From positions 30,489,541 through 30,553,540 of the forward strand of contig BTRK01000004.1 of NCBI GenBank assembly GCA_036245805.1: a stretch of 64,000 nucleotides of DNA, given 5' to 3'. Within the stretch, counting starts at the first letter, position 1. Every line of letters begins with the position of its first letter. Source of the DNA: Pristionchus mayeri. Its lineage: Eukaryota; Nematoda; Chromadorea; Rhabditida; Neodiplogasteridae. The notes under the pieces are model-generated. The model searched no databases. It saw only the letters and a list, made by a program, of their open reading frames with translations, and had not been told where the DNA came from. Shown in pieces: positions 1 through 10,632 of this stretch. Made by a program: the position numbers and the translations under genes.

Positions 1-1356
1 GTGGACAGAGAATCTCTGACGGTCGCAGTGAAGAAATTTGAGGTAGTCAGCGGTGGGTTCACTCTAAGAAATCCTTTGACATATTTCAGCCGTTGTATTC
101 ATTCTCATCCAATGATACAATTTTCAACACTTCCAGTGGATACGATGAAGTATTGTCGCTTCACAACTTGAGCCATATTAACGTCGTTCAATTTTTGTGA
201 GATTCACTCTAATATATGTCTTCAAAGTGTAATGATTGCCAGCACAATTGAAAATTGTGAAGAATTTCCACATTGGAAGATTTTAGAAGGCCACTCTCAG
301 GAACCCATATGTTTACAGTGGGCGCGGATCGCTTAACGGAGAGCGTTACATGATTCTGGAGTATTGCCCTCGAACTCTTTCCAGTGTATTTGATGACTAC
401 AGATCGCGAAACGAACACCTCAGTGATTTAAATTCCTCTCGGTAGTTTTACGATATGTTTGCAGATTCAATGGAATATCTTCGGTGGATGCTCGAAATCG
501 CCAATGGACTTGGCTTTGTACATAAAGAGGGCCACTTTCATGGGGATCTAAAACCGCCCAAGTTAGTTGATTGCCATGGAATAGGGCGTAATGGGAAATT
601 TCAGCGTTCTCATATCCCAATATGGAGCCGCAAAACTGGCTGACTTCGGACTCTGCACCGTGCCGCATTCCAAAGGAGCTACTCTCAATAGCAGCAGAGT
701 ATGCTCACTTATCCAAATGGTACTAACAAACATTGTCCATCCTTATTTTAGAGTACGGCTCGATACATGGCACCTGAACAGCATTCTAGTGAAAATTTGG
801 ACTTGATTGGCCTTCAGAAGGTTAATTTAATATGAAAATTTTATAACATCATTCGAAAAAACATTTCAGTGTGATGTTTGGTCGTACGGGTTAATTCTGT
901 GGGAGATGCTCACTTGTAGACAACCGCTCCCCAATATTCCTGACCACCAAATACCGCTTGTCATTGGAAGAAATAATGAGTGAGTGAAGCTAATCAACTA
1001 GAAGTGCCGACTCACAATTATTCAGAAATTCTCGACCAGTCTTGCCAGATAGTGGCTGTGAGAGTCTCATCAATCTACTCAGAAGGTGACAAGGAACTGG
1101 TTCTTATGGAAACCGCTGATGAAGACGAGGCGACAAATGACTCAACCCTTCTTCAGATGCTGGAGCACGAAAAATATGCTGCGCCCCTCGTTCTATGATA
1201 TATCGCACACATTTATGCCCGATGTGACTATGGAATTGCATGAGGTATTGAATCATCTCTTTTCCTTTTCACCTAATTGAAATGATGGAGTTCATAAACC
1301 ACGACGAGAAATGGGAAATGGAGTATCAAACATGGATTACTGCTATTGATAATTGA
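1..1356 (+). CDS. TAK1/MOM-4-like protein kinase, 3' part of gene
   Basis: C-terminal part of a Ser/Thr kinase of the TAK1 (MAP3K7) type; the gene starts left of the window. Exons in phase: 1-42, 90-196, 319-422, 465-561, 605-698, 752-820, 870-979, 1026-1085, 1157-1244, 1291-1356 (837 nt, 278 codons plus TGA). Visible motifs are the ATP-binding lysine in VAVKKFE, the alpha-C glutamate region DEVLSLHNLSHINVVQF, a catalytic loop HGDLKPPNVLIS, DFG, the MAPEQ region and CDVWSYGLILWEML, then RCW and RPSF. The LKPPN loop is typical of TAK1, a kinase in p38/JNK/NLK and Wnt-related signalling; in C. elegans the role belongs to mom-4. Oddity: the usual HRD arginine is glycine, though Asp and Asn are kept. 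The second exon could be trimmed by a further small intron. The last exon uses a weak GGAG acceptor. The kinase call is firm; TAK1 assignment is inference from the loop. Confidence 0.8.
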
Positions 1357-1552
1357 TATGAATTCACTATGCGGCCACTATCGTTTTATAGCAATTATGT
1401 GAATAAAGTGAATACGATTTGTGTTCTTCTTGTATTTATTTAACTCATCGATTAAGAGCTGAAATGGAGCCAATGTATGTAATAAAAAAAATGTAAGCTC
1501 AGCGTATGTGAATAATATTTCAATATTCATAGCAAAATGGATTTTCATAATA
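1357..1552. other. AT-rich intergenic stretch
   Basis: About 200 nt between the kinase stop codon and the left inverted repeat of the composite element. It contains an AATAAA-like run (TGTAATAAAAAAAATG near 1477) that could serve as the kinase polyadenylation signal. No coding signal seen. Confidence 0.4.
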
Positions 1553-1555
1553 AGG

Positions 1556-1700
1556 AATTTCGGCTCTGTGCGAATAATGTGGTACGTGCCGTTTATTATG
1601 GTACGTACTACGTACCACATGGTACATAACTTTTATTATGGTACGTACCGATCCCCCCGTGGTACATAACTTTTTATCATGGTACGTAACTTTTGTTGTC
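1556..1700 (+). repeat. Left inverted-repeat arm with GTACGTACC sub-repeats
   Basis: Starts GGAATTTCGGCTCTGTGCGA and continues with ATAATGTGGTACGTG, then ATTATGGTACGTACTACG and further TGGTACRTAAC words. The matching arm is at 4940-5073 in inverse orientation, with diverged spacing of the internal words. Confidence 0.6.
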
Positions 1701-1729
1701 AATCAATTTATCTTATCAAGCGGAAACGC

Positions 1730-3379
1730 TCAGAAGATGATAGGTCGGTAGTCTTCATAAGTTGCACTCCACCAATGGCTGCCAATAGCTCGGGATAGGT
1801 CGTCTCTCCATCGCGCGCGAGGCTTTCCGGGGGGACGAGTCCTATTGAATGGAGTCCAGACAGTTGTCGCACGGCTCCACTGTTCCACTCCCATTCTTCT
1901 GATCTTGAGGGCCCAGCGCGCTTTCCGTTTCAATCCTTCCTCATTCCAGTCTCTCAGCTTGGTAATCCCTCTCACGCGGTCATTCCTCCATCTATCCCTC
2001 AGCGTGACTCCAAGCATCTTTCTTTCCATCTTCCTCTGGGTGACTCTCAGCCTCTCCTTCTCGCTAGATCTCAGAGCCCATACTTCACACCCATAGAGAA
2101 CTGTAGCCGTGATGCAGCTCTCGAAGACTCTCCTCCTGATCTTGATGGACAGAATTCGAGAAGATAGGAGGTGCGAGAGCTTACTCCAGGCCAGCCACCC
2201 TAATCGAATCCGGTGTTCTATTTCGTCGGAATGATCCAAGGGAAGAGCTATTCTCCCTCCGAGATAGGTGGCGCTATCGACGAATTCGAATAGCAGATTG
2301 TCGATGATTATTGGATTGCGGGTGGAGGTGCAGGAGGTGAGGAGGTTGGTCTTGCTTGCATTCACTTCGAGACCAACTCGGCTGCACGCGTCCATCAGCT
2401 TCTTCAGCATTCGTTCCAGCTCGGGTCGAGATTTGGCAACGAGAGCCACGTCATCGGCATACTCCAAGTGGCAAAGGTTCCTTCCGTCGATTCTAATTCC
2501 ATCCGACTCCCAGTCAATGTTGTCCATGGCTGATCGTAGCACTGCGTTGAAGAGACGAGGGGAGAGGGTATCCCCTTGGCGGACTCCTCGACGCACAGTC
2601 ACGGGAACGAGCTCCTCATTAACTCGAATGAGTGTAGAGGAGGACTCGTAGAGACGGCGCAACACGTGGACGATGGAGGGATGGGCTCCGAACGAAAAGA
2701 GGGCTTGCCAGCAGGCATTCCACTCCACACAGTCGAACGCCTTCTTGAAGTCGACGAACGCCAAGTAGATTGGGATACCGTACTCGGAGGTTCGTTCAGC
2801 GACCTGCTTGATGGCATGCAGGTTGTCGAGAGTACTGTAGCCGCGCCGGAAGCCGGTTTGGGTCGAGGACTCTGTTTCTTCAAGCACAGTTTCGAGTCTC
2901 TGAAGAATAACTTTGGTCATTGTCTTCAGGGAAACGGTGAGGAGGGAGATGGGACGGAAGTTCCCAATGTTGGTAGGGTCTCCTTTCTTGTGCAGAAGAG
3001 TGACAATTGCTTCGGTCAGGTCGCTTGGAACAGCCTCTCCATCTACCAGATAGTTGAGTAGATCAGCGACAACGGGAGCAAGGTGGTTTCGAGAGTGGTA
3101 TAGCAAATCAGGGAGAATGCCATCCGAACCGGGTGAGTGACCACACTTGAGTTGATACATCGCTTTGCTGACCTCATCGGGTAGGAAGGGAGGAAGGGGA
3201 TCCAGAGGCTGAGGAGGGACTGGGAGTGGACACGGAACTGCAGGGGTGTAGAGACCGTCGAAGAAGCTCTGGACCACTGTAGCTGCTTGAGAGAGAGCAC
3301 CAGTTACAGGGTCGGGAACTAGAAGGCGCTTCTTTGAGGTTTGCAGACTCAGCATGCTCTTCACAATGCTCCTTCCCAT
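1730..3379 (-). CDS. Reverse transcriptase domain of RTE-like LINE
   Basis: Open frame of 549 codons covering fingers, palm (FVDFKKAFD, YADD), thumb and the C-terminal region ending in WRDDLSRAIGSHWWSATYEDY. The ATG at 3379 lies inside the original polyprotein, so it is probably not the native start. RT would copy the element RNA at a nicked target. Apart from the upstream stop there is no frameshift, so the insertion is moderately young. Confidence 0.85.
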   Translation of the reverse strand: MGRSIVKSMLSLQTSKKRLLVPDPVTGALSQAATVVQSFFDGLYTPAVPCPLPVPPQPLDPLPPFLPDEVSKAMYQLKCGHSPGSDGILPDLLYHSRNHLAPVVADLLNYLVDGEAVPSDLTEAIVTLLHKKGDPTNIGNFRPISLLTVSLKTMTKVILQRLETVLEETESSTQTGFRRGYSTLDNLHAIKQVAERTSEYGIPIYLAFVDFKKAFDCVEWNACWQALFSFGAHPSIVHVLRRLYESSSTLIRVNEELVPVTVRRGVRQGDTLSPRLFNAVLRSAMDNIDWESDGIRIDGRNLCHLEYADDVALVAKSRPELERMLKKLMDACSRVGLEVNASKTNLLTSCTSTRNPIIIDNLLFEFVDSATYLGGRIALPLDHSDEIEHRIRLGWLAWSKLSHLLSSRILSIKIRRRVFESCITATVLYGCEVWALRSSEKERLRVTQRKMERKMLGVTLRDRWRNDRVRGITKLRDWNEEGLKRKARWALKIRRMGVEQWSRATTVWTPFNRTRPPGKPRARWRDDLSRAIGSHWWSATYEDYRPIIF

Positions 3380-3460
3380 GGTTGCTGCTTGCCGTGCTTG
3401 CGCCTCCTTTCGCTTCCTGATGTCATCGACGAAACTCGTCCGGGCAGCTTTGCAGGCAGC

Positions 3461-4174
3461 TCAGTAGGCGACAGCTTGTTGGGAGTTGGATTGCAATTCA
3501 TGGCGCATCGCTAGGAGCTTCCGCGTTCCACTCGAGATCCAAGAAGGGGATTGGCGCTTCCTCCAGCAGTTCGTTGCCGCGGTCTCCGTGAAAGCCTTTA
3601 CCGTAGTATAGGCGTCGGCGGCAGAACTGGGGCGGGCAAGGGGCAGTGACGCGAGAAGGTTTGCGTTGACAGTAAAAGCGGTTCGATCGAAATCTAGCCG
3701 CTCCCTGCATCTTTTCTGCCTCGCCTTGCCAGGGAGGGAGAGGCACATCCGAACAAGGCGATGGTCGGAGTCAAACTCAAACCGACCAACGACTCCACAG
3801 TTGACTACTCTCGCTGTGGCGGGCGCTGCAACGTAGTCAATTTGGTGGAATGCGGAGCCGTTTGGGGATCGCCAGGTCCAGATTTGACCGTGCTGTCTCT
3901 TGGGGAACGTGTTCAGGATGCGCAGTCTGTTCCTCACGCAGAGCTCAGTGAAGCAGCGTCCGCGTGAGTTCGGTGTGGGAGAGGCAAAGTTACCGACAAA
4001 TCTTTCATTGCCAGGTTCCCTCGCCACTCGACAGTTGAAGTCACCGACCAGAACTGGCATATGGCCTTTTGGGGCACTCCGCAGGGCGGTCTCAACCTGG
4101 TCTAGGAAGTCTTCATACGCGTCGTCATCGTAGGAAGACGTAGGGGCGTAAGCGCAGACCAGGAAGAGCCGTAT
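3461..4174 (-). pseudogene. Endonuclease domain fragment of the same LINE
   Basis: Exonuclease-endonuclease-phosphatase fold fragment. GDFN and SDH catalytic-type motifs are present, but the first half of the domain (the metal-binding glutamate region) is absent because the element is cut off near 4174. It ends with TGA directly in frame with the RT. Sequence beyond 4175 no longer reads as LINE. Confidence 0.8.
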
Positions 4175-4384
4175 CGGTCAAATATATGACCTACATGTGC
4201 TGTATTGGCCCAACCCTGTGTGGTATTTGCGTTCATTTCATCGATCTCGCTCAGTAAGTGCAAATTTTACTTCTTTACTACACAACACATATAAAGCATG
4301 AATTAGCTACACATCAACGAATATAATAAGTTGCAATGAATAAGATGAATATAGAGTTAGCAGAAACAGCGATCCCGGTATCCC
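4175..4384. other. Unassigned AT-rich spacer inside the composite element
   Basis: About 210 nt between the LINE 5' truncation point and the small secreted-protein gene. No ORF, repeat or splice structure that I can support. Confidence 0.4.
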
Positions 4385-4775
4385 CTAATAGCCACTTCCA
4401 TGCCGCCGGTGCCTATGACCATCCTTCGCATTTGCAGATCTTGGTCCTCGTCTTTTTTGAGGGTTCTCGACGGGGGCCACTGGAGCAACATTTCTTGATT
4501 TCGTGGTATATCTCGGTGTTGGTTGCACGGGTCTTCTCGTGGTAGTCGTAGTCGGTCTTCTCGTCGTCTTGGTAGCTGTCAGCGTACTGATTGTAGTAGC
4601 TAAGGAAGATGAAACTGGTTTCACAGTTTTGAAAGGTGCAGGCAACAACGATGAGGCAGTGGTGGGTTTCGTTTAGACATAGTCGACCTGCGCGTTGCGC
4701 AGCCCGAACACGCTCATGCCGACGGGCTTCTCCCAATGCGAGAAGAAGCAGGACGATGGCGTAGAAGGGCACCAC
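4385..4775 (-). pseudogene. Small secreted Thr/Arg-rich protein, two exons, no ATG at start
   Basis: Exon 4688-4775 encodes a hydrophobic signal-like segment (VVPFYAIVLLLLALGEARRH). A 73-nt intron with GT...CCAG ends joins it in phase to exon 4385-4614, which reads a low-complexity stretch with TTRRPTTTTTRRP and a basic end RHRRHGSGY, then TAG. Together they total 318 nt (105 codons plus stop). The codon where ATG is expected is GTG (4773-4775), and an in-frame TAA lies shortly upstream; so either the start codon has mutated or an upstream exon supplies it. The gene lies wholly inside the inverted-repeat element, so it may be captured. Function not recognised. Confidence 0.45.
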
Positions 4776-4939
4776 CTTCAGGTCACCTTAGTCAAAGGAC
4801 AGGTGCTCCACTGAAAGAGAAGTGGGAGGAGCAGATGAGAAGGACTGAAGGGAGGGGACAAGGCGGAAGCTTGGATTCGCTTGGAGGCGGGAGCAACTAT
4901 GCAATTGTGCGCATATAGAGCATATTTGGTCAGCTTTGC

Positions 4940-5073
4940 AAAAAAAGTTACGTACCATAATAAAAAGATACGTACCATGATAAATTATACGTACCACATG
5001 GTACGCAATACGTACCACGTTAGTCGCATAGGACAAAACACGTACCACGTTATTCGCACAGAGCCGGAATTTC
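4940..5073 (-). repeat. Right inverted-repeat arm with GTACGTACC sub-repeats
   Basis: Contains GTTACGTACCATAATAAAA and TACGTACCACGTTAGTCGCA and ends CGCACAGAGCCGGAATTTCT, the inverse of the left arm's outer end. The word ACGTACCACGTTAKTCGCA occurs twice, so the arm itself contains a short internal duplication. Confidence 0.6.
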
Positions 5074-5086
5074 TAAAGATAAGTCA

Positions 5087-5215
5087 TTGCTCTCCATCCC
5101 TATTCACTACTCCTTCCTAGAATAGCTGCGACTATTCGCTTCTTCTTCCTGCAATGTGGAGCGATTCCGAAAGTGAAAGGCGCGAAGTGGTTCTTGCCTT
5201 TCTCTGCGAATCAAG
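5087..5215 (+). repeat. Dispersed repeat, copy A (second copy near 15571-15680)
   Basis: TTGCTCTCCATCCCTATT, CTCCTTCCTAGAATAGC, TTCTTCTTCCTG and GAAAGTGAAAGGCGC...AAGTGGTTCTTGCC recur in the same order at 15571-15680, with substitutions and small indels. Short antisense reading frames here and in the other copy are consequences of the shared sequence and are not taken as genes. Confidence 0.6.
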
Positions 5216-5739
5216 CCTACCGACGGAGCAGAAGGAGAGAAAGAAGAGCGAGTCGATGAGAGTCTAGCACCCCTCACTATCTCGTCCCTTTTCGTAGTAT
5301 CTCGACTTCTTTTCGGAGTGGTTATGACTACCACTCGAAAGAAGGCTATAGACAGATTGGAGGATGATTCAATCATAAAGTGCAAAACTATGCCGAGTCC
5401 TAACCAATGCAGATTTCAGTAGTTGCATTGGATCTATATATTTTCCGCATTAGACAGTAAAGTGTCGGATGATCGATATAGGGGACAGCGGTCAGGGACA
5501 TACTAGTCAGACATGATAAGGAAATTTCGAAAGGCTTTCGAATTGAAAAAAAGTTAGCGTTTCCAATTAGGAAATCCAAGAAATTCTGGGAATCTCAGTA
5601 ATTGTCAGAACATTATTTCCGATTCATTCTCAGGTTAACGTTAGCTTGAATGGCTTCCTTTAAAGGTAATCGAAATCCGGCAGTTTCTATTAGAATCATT
5701 AATAAATTCGGAGAAATCAGGGTTCGTTCCGACTACGCC

Positions 5740-6910
5740 TCTACCCATCTCTCAATCATAGTCGAAGCGTCGTCACTACTATTCGATTTACGTCAATGGA
5801 TGCTTTACGTTTATTTGCGAGGATAGAGGCTATGGACGTCAACGTTTTCGAGGAGTCATGAGTCATTTCTGATCACGCAAACAACGACTTCTGCCTTCTG
5901 AGGATAGTACGGTTGAGTAGTTGGTGGTGAATTCTGTTCTCTTTTGCACAGTCCAACATTGATATTTAGCTTAAAATCATGTCAAAACTCTAATGAATGT
6001 AGTAAAATCACACTTGAATTATCACAAATGTTCGTTTCCTTGCGATATTTCTTGTTGAATTTTTAGGCAACATTCGTAATATATTTTATATTTATGGAAT
6101 ACATTATAATCTGCAAAGAATGCTACTGATGGTCTGCACAGGCGCACCTGTTGTTTTGTCAGGGACGATGATGAAAAGGGCGCTGATGGTGATAACTACG
6201 ACTCTCACAGCACCTCGATTATGTTCTCAATTATCTGGACTCCACTTCATTTGTTTCGTCCTTTTTGATTGATGCAGGCTCCTCCTTTCCAATTCGTTTA
6301 ATACTTGCATTCGTTCTAATTATTTTTTTGATTATGATGAAAAATGGCGAAATGCTCAGATGCGAGGATACGTAATACTTACTTCTCCATGTAAAACATC
6401 GGAGAACTCCAAGATTATATTGTGAGATGATCAAAATTTATTTAGGAGATCTCGAAGAGAGCGGAGGCGATGTATGCACCTGTCACTGATAATATAGGGA
6501 TCAAAGATCACACACAAAGACGAAAAATGCGAATAATGAATCAGTAATTTCGAAATATTTGAAAATACGGTAGAAGGTTGAAAGAGGAGAAGTGAGGCTC
6601 CCTCTCCATATCTGTCCTCAAGCCAATAACATCGCTGTGGTGGAGGAGAGCGAAGATAGAAGGAGAAGATGTCTTGAGGAGATCTCATGGATTCTCCTCA
6701 TCACTTTTATCCCTCCGAAGTGAGGTTTCAATCCGACCTCTTCCCCTCACGAATCTCTATTCAGCCTAAGAGTCGTCACTACTATACGATTTTGCGTCAA
6801 TGGATGCTTTCCGTGTATTTTCGAGGATGGAGGCTATGTACATCAATGTTTTCGAGGAATCTTGAGTCATACATGATCATGGAAACAACGACTAAAACCT
6901 CCCATCTGAA
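5740..6910 (+). repeat. Direct repeat pair about 1 kb apart
   Basis: Segments 5740-5910 and 6740-6910 share GTCGTCACTACTATWCGATT, CGTCAATGGATGCTTTMCGT, GAGGCTATG, GTTTTCGAGGA and GAGTCAT in the same order. Similarity is clear by eye but interrupted by substitutions. The nature of the unit is not recognised; it could be an old tandem duplication of about 1 kb or two copies of an interspersed element. Confidence 0.6.
6440..6680 (-). repeat. Diverged repeat unit, copy 1 of 3
   Basis: On the minus strand it reads CAGGTGCATACATCGCCTCC preceded, about 180 nt upstream, by a GATGTTATTGGCTTGAGG block. Related arrangements lie at 9160-9390 and 13470-13760. The CAG before GTGCATAC resembles a splice acceptor in all copies, so remnants of a duplicated minus-strand gene are possible. 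Confidence 0.4.
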
Positions 6911-8891
6911 TCACACATTCCGTGATTAATGTTGACACGATATTGGACAAACTGCTTCGAAGACATTGACGTCCATCGTCTCAATACTAGAGAAGCGCAC
7001 GCAAAACAGCCATTGGCGCAAATCGTATAGTAGGATAAAAATTGTTGTATATTATCGTAAATAATACAATAAGCAACTAAGTCAGTGTATGATCATAAAA
7101 GTATGAATTCCCAGTGAATACAATTATACTGCTTGTTTCTGGAAAAAAATTATATCCACCTCTTCGAAACAAAAAAACTATCAAATGGTGCGCGTTGTAC
7201 CAATCAGTGTGCTTGATGACTTATATGGTATGAAAATGAATTTTGATGTTCAAATCCGATCGATTTTCGCAAAATCTGGGTAGAACCGATTTGTTTTGTT
7301 TTTCGAATCTTTCATTTTCGTAAATTCGATTGCGAATATCTAGATGTTTTGAGTAATTGCAAGGGCCGAGTTCTGTGAATGTTGATAGACTGCCTACTGT
7401 ACTTGAACATCAGCATATGACCAATGGACGTTCACTTTGATAATGATACTTTACATGCCCCTAAACATGCCACAATCCGAGTGTTGAAAATCAATTTTTT
7501 GCGAACCACTAAATCCGATCTCCTTTGAACATTTTTCGATGTATACTGTGTTGTACAAAATAAAACAGCATAATGCTGGCCGAAGTTCAACGTACAATGT
7601 AGAAGATTTCGATTATTTCCAATTCGTCTCCTCGGGACCTCACCTTTAACCGCGATTATCAAAAAATACGGTATAAAATTTGTCCTTCATATTTTTTTCT
7701 AAGACACTTGACAGATTGGTCTTTCATATTCCGCAATAAAAACCTCTGTGTTTCTACTGCGTGATAGGGAAAATATTTATTTTTAAATTCAAAATGTGGT
7801 TTTTCGATCCCAGAATTATGAGTTTTGGTCCAATCCGAAAGTTGTCAACAGTAAAGTTATTTGTCATATTTTTCCCGATTTTTTAAGACCTATGGCATAT
7901 CTGTAGCTCTTCTGCGGACTGATATACAGTATAGCCGGTAGTAAAACCGGAAAATGTCTAAAAGCCGGATCTGGGACAAATAACATGGTTCCCTCGATTT
8001 CTTGTCCTTAGTACCTTCTACCATCAATATATGGCTAATTTTAAAAATCTTTGAAAAAAATCGTTCACGAAGGGGCTAGTTTTGCTTCACTGACTCGTGA
8101 TACATGTGTTAAGTAATAAGCCTGACACGCCGATATATCGTTGCTTCCCTGTATTCCCTTACTCTATCGTAATATTTGTATGGCAAATATCCCACCACGA
8201 TTACTCTGCCAATGCACTATGTATTACTGTATCTTCCCGGCCTTCTACTGAATTTGGGATTCTCGCTGGTTCTCTCCCCTGTCCCCTAATCTCTTTACAG
8301 TTTCTTCGTTTCTCTTCTTTATTTCGCTACCGATAAACTACTACAACAACGCAACGTCCACACGCATAACGAGCACAAGGAAATACACAATAAAAATTTA
8401 ATATGATCAGAGATGCAGCCGGTGAACTCGTGATCCACCACCGCGAATTTAACTTTCCACAAGCAGGCAACAGCAGAGAAGTTGACTTTTTGCGTAAATG
8501 GCAAAAAGTAAAGATAGAGTGACGTAAAGAGATTTTACAGTCGTCAAAAGATGACTACTGTAGATGATGCAATCCAGTGAGGCCGACCACTACTAAGATT
8601 AGGTGCCTCTACTGTTCACACGTGTCTTTCACTCGAATGAGCACATGAATTCCTTGAATCGGGAGAGAATTATCATGTTCAGCTTTCCAATATTTTTAAA
8701 ATCAAGACCGTAGGTAGGTTGAGGTTTTACTACTTTATCGAATGAACTTTTATACAATTGAAAAGGGTGATGGCGCTGGGAATGACAGTAGCTTCATCCA
8801 GGCATCGAGGGAGAATAATCACAAAGGGGGAAACGTCCACGATTTCTTCGCTTGTCGAATCTTCCTCTTCCACACTGTGATCGACTGCTTG

Positions 8892-8969
8892 TTACTGATG
8901 CTTGATCACCATTGAAAGAGAGCAGACGAGAAGCTCGCCATCGAAGACGATGGCTCGAGCAGCCGGGCA
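8892..8969 (-). CDS. Possible terminal exon, product unknown
   Basis: After a TTTTTCAG acceptor the minus strand reads 25 codons, CPAARAIVFDGELLVCSLSM and a few more, then TAA. Composition is coding-like and less AT-rich than its surroundings, but I found no partner exon, so it is only a candidate. Confidence 0.2.
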   Translation of the reverse strand, partial: CPAARAIVFDGELLVCSLSMVIKHQ

Positions 8970-9159
8970 CTGAAAAATAGGAGTACTCGTAAGAAAGATT
9001 TACCTGTACAAGTATGTAATCGAAATTCGAGCATTAAAGAAACAAAGCCTTTTTTTCTAAATTACTCGGGATAACGCACTCATTAGGATCGACAGCGGTG
9101 ATTGCGTTGCTTAGAAACATTATTGTTATTGAATAAATGACGTTAAAAATGAGAGTAGA

Positions 9160-9390
9160 GGTCAGAGATCAACGAGGCGGTGTATGCTCCTGAAATTGAA
9201 ATGAACTTTAGGAATATATCAAAGACTAATAGTAAAGGTGGGATACGTGACAATAAACGCAGGAGTATCGAAAGGAGTGAGAGTGTGAGTGGATAAAGGG
9301 AGGAGTCAAGCATGGATCGATATGAGGCTCTCCTTAACTCTCTTTTCCGAATATCTCAAGTGAAGTCAACTTCGAAGTGAGATGAGTAGA
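9160..9390 (-). repeat. Diverged repeat unit, copy 2 of 3
   Basis: Minus strand carries CAGGAGCATACACCGCCTCG followed by TTGATCTCTGACCTC, matching copies at 6440-6680 and 13470-13760 in order and spacing. It is too diverged for a shared open reading frame across all three. Confidence 0.4.
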
Positions 9391-9664
9391 GAAAAAGGTA
9401 TGAATATCAGCTGTGAAGGAAGCAGCGAAAGCTTCATTGAGTGAGATCGACCTCTAGCGTCCGTGTTATGAAATGTAAGAATATATAATACAGTATTGTG
9501 CAATACAGTATATCCACTGCATACAAATCTGCAAAAATGTGGTGGTCGTATCAGGTTCTGCTGTAGAAAGTGCAATAATAGGGGAAAGTAATCTGCAAGC
9601 ATCAGCAACAGTCAAAAAGGTACAGTTCAGTACTGTCTGCAATTTCAAACTGATACTGCATTAT

Positions 9665-10535
9665 GAGAGGAATCGCGAGAGAATCGACCATTTGAGGGGG
9701 GTGAGCGGCGGTAGGAATCAAGTTTGCCCTATCCTGAAACAAATTTGGTGACAAGTACTTCAAATGATGCTCTTTCAAACTGCGTCTTCAGAATTTCGAT
9801 TTCTGTCGTCATCGTCGAGATTCAGAAGGCCAAAGATGGTACTATCACTTTTCGATAGTCAAATCGCGCTCACTTAAATGATCATAATTCCCTTTAAAAT
9901 AAAGATAGAAGACCGTTCTTTTTTTCCAACGAAAGCTACCATCATGCACAACAACTTTTATGACGAAGTCATCATTCCTGGACCTCATCCTGATGCGGGG
10001 CTGTCGGGTGCACAAAACCTTTCGTAACTTTGGAAATCGGAAAAAAGTTCTGAGTTTTCATGCTTAAGTTGTAGTACATATATGTGCCTCACTTTTCGCC
10101 AAAAATGAATGAAATCGGAGTATACACAAAAAAGTAGCTGTCACTTTCGTGAAGCGACCTCAAAATGGCTTCCGGAGAAGAGAACCTTCAATTGCCCTTA
10201 TTTGTGCTCAAAATTGTCCAAAAACATCCAGAAGAACATTTAAAATTGTTTCCGCCCATGGTATAACACTGTAATGGGTTATAAATGCTCACATTACCCA
10301 AAACTTTAAAATCGATATGTTGACCTATTCCAACTTGGGGGGTGGGCCCTAATGCACTAAGTGGCTTTCAAATAACGTAGAAATGTCCCTCAAAACTAAT
10401 TAAAGAAAGGGAGCACCTATAAATATGATTTTTCATCTTTGGAATTCAATGAAAAGAGCCAAACTGCACTTTAGGTCAAAGTAGCCATAACGACACGAGC
10501 CATGGCTAGAAATTTAGAGAACGATGAGTGAGCGT
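9665..10535 (+). repeat. Left inverted arm of the 3.4-kb element
   Basis: Starts GAGAGGAATCGCGAGAGAATCG and ends near CTAGAAATTTAGAGAACGATG. Each segment has its complement in the right arm in mirrored order, with scattered substitutions and small indels. Confidence 0.8.
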
Positions 10536-10541
10536 TGTAAA

Positions 10542-10632
10542 AGGCTCGTGAGGACTCGGGCGATCCGAAAAAGTTGGAATGGGGCTTCGCCCCATTCCAA
10601 CATTTTCGGATCGCACTCGTCCTCACGAGCCT
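10542..10632. repeat. Long perfect-type hairpin at the inner edge of the left arm
   Basis: AGGCTCGTGAGGA...CGATCCGAAAAA...TTGGAATGGGG folds onto CCCCATTCCAA...TTTTCGGATCG...TCCTCACGAGCCT around a CTTCG loop. Stem about 43 nt per side with a few mismatches. Probably a structural part of the element. Confidence 0.85.

Larger units (their letters stand above)
1728..4174 (-). mobile_element. RTE-type non-LTR retrotransposon, 5'-truncated, one in-frame stop
   Basis: Minus-strand LINE. From 4174 down to 3461 it reads the C-terminal half of an apurinic-type endonuclease (LVCAYAPT, GDFNCRV, later SDHRLVRM). From 3379 to 1730 it reads a reverse transcriptase with motif A FVDFKKAFD, RRGVRQGDTLSPRLF, catalytic YADDVALVAKS, and the C-terminal LYGCEVWALR and MLGVTLRDRWRND segments usual in nematode RTE-like elements. 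The two parts are one reading frame: after the TGA at 3461-3463 the frame stays open through to the ATG at 3379, so a single stop (plausibly CGA to TGA) separates them. The N-terminal endonuclease half is missing, as is common after incomplete reverse transcription. Not autonomous as it stands. Confidence 0.88.
1553..5073. mobile_element. Composite 3.5-kb element bounded by inverted repeats rich in GTACGTACCA
   Basis: The left end (GGAATTTCGGCTCTGTGCGA from 1556) and the right end (its reverse complement ending near 5072) form inverted repeats of roughly 130-145 nt. Each arm holds several copies of a palindromic GTACGTAC/GGTACGTACC word separated by TAATAAAA-type spacers. Between the arms lie a minus-strand LINE (1728-4174) and a two-exon minus-strand secreted-protein reading frame. 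I see no transposase. Best reading: a non-autonomous inverted-repeat transposon that took up or received these sequences. The TSD is unclear, so exact ends are uncertain. Confidence 0.55.
5216..9660. other. Gene-poor AT-rich region with diverged repeats
   Basis: About 4.4 kb with no convincing multi-exon gene. It holds a 170-nt direct repeat pair (5740-5910, 6740-6910), two of three diverged copies of another unit, and one short exon-like open stretch on the minus strand (8892-8969). Open frames in it are short, lack coherent splice partners and have no recognisable domain. Confidence 0.5.

Noticed and set aside
1845..4133. Plus-strand frames opposite the LINE (up to 161 codons)
   Set aside because: Antisense shadows of the GC-balanced LINE coding sequence.
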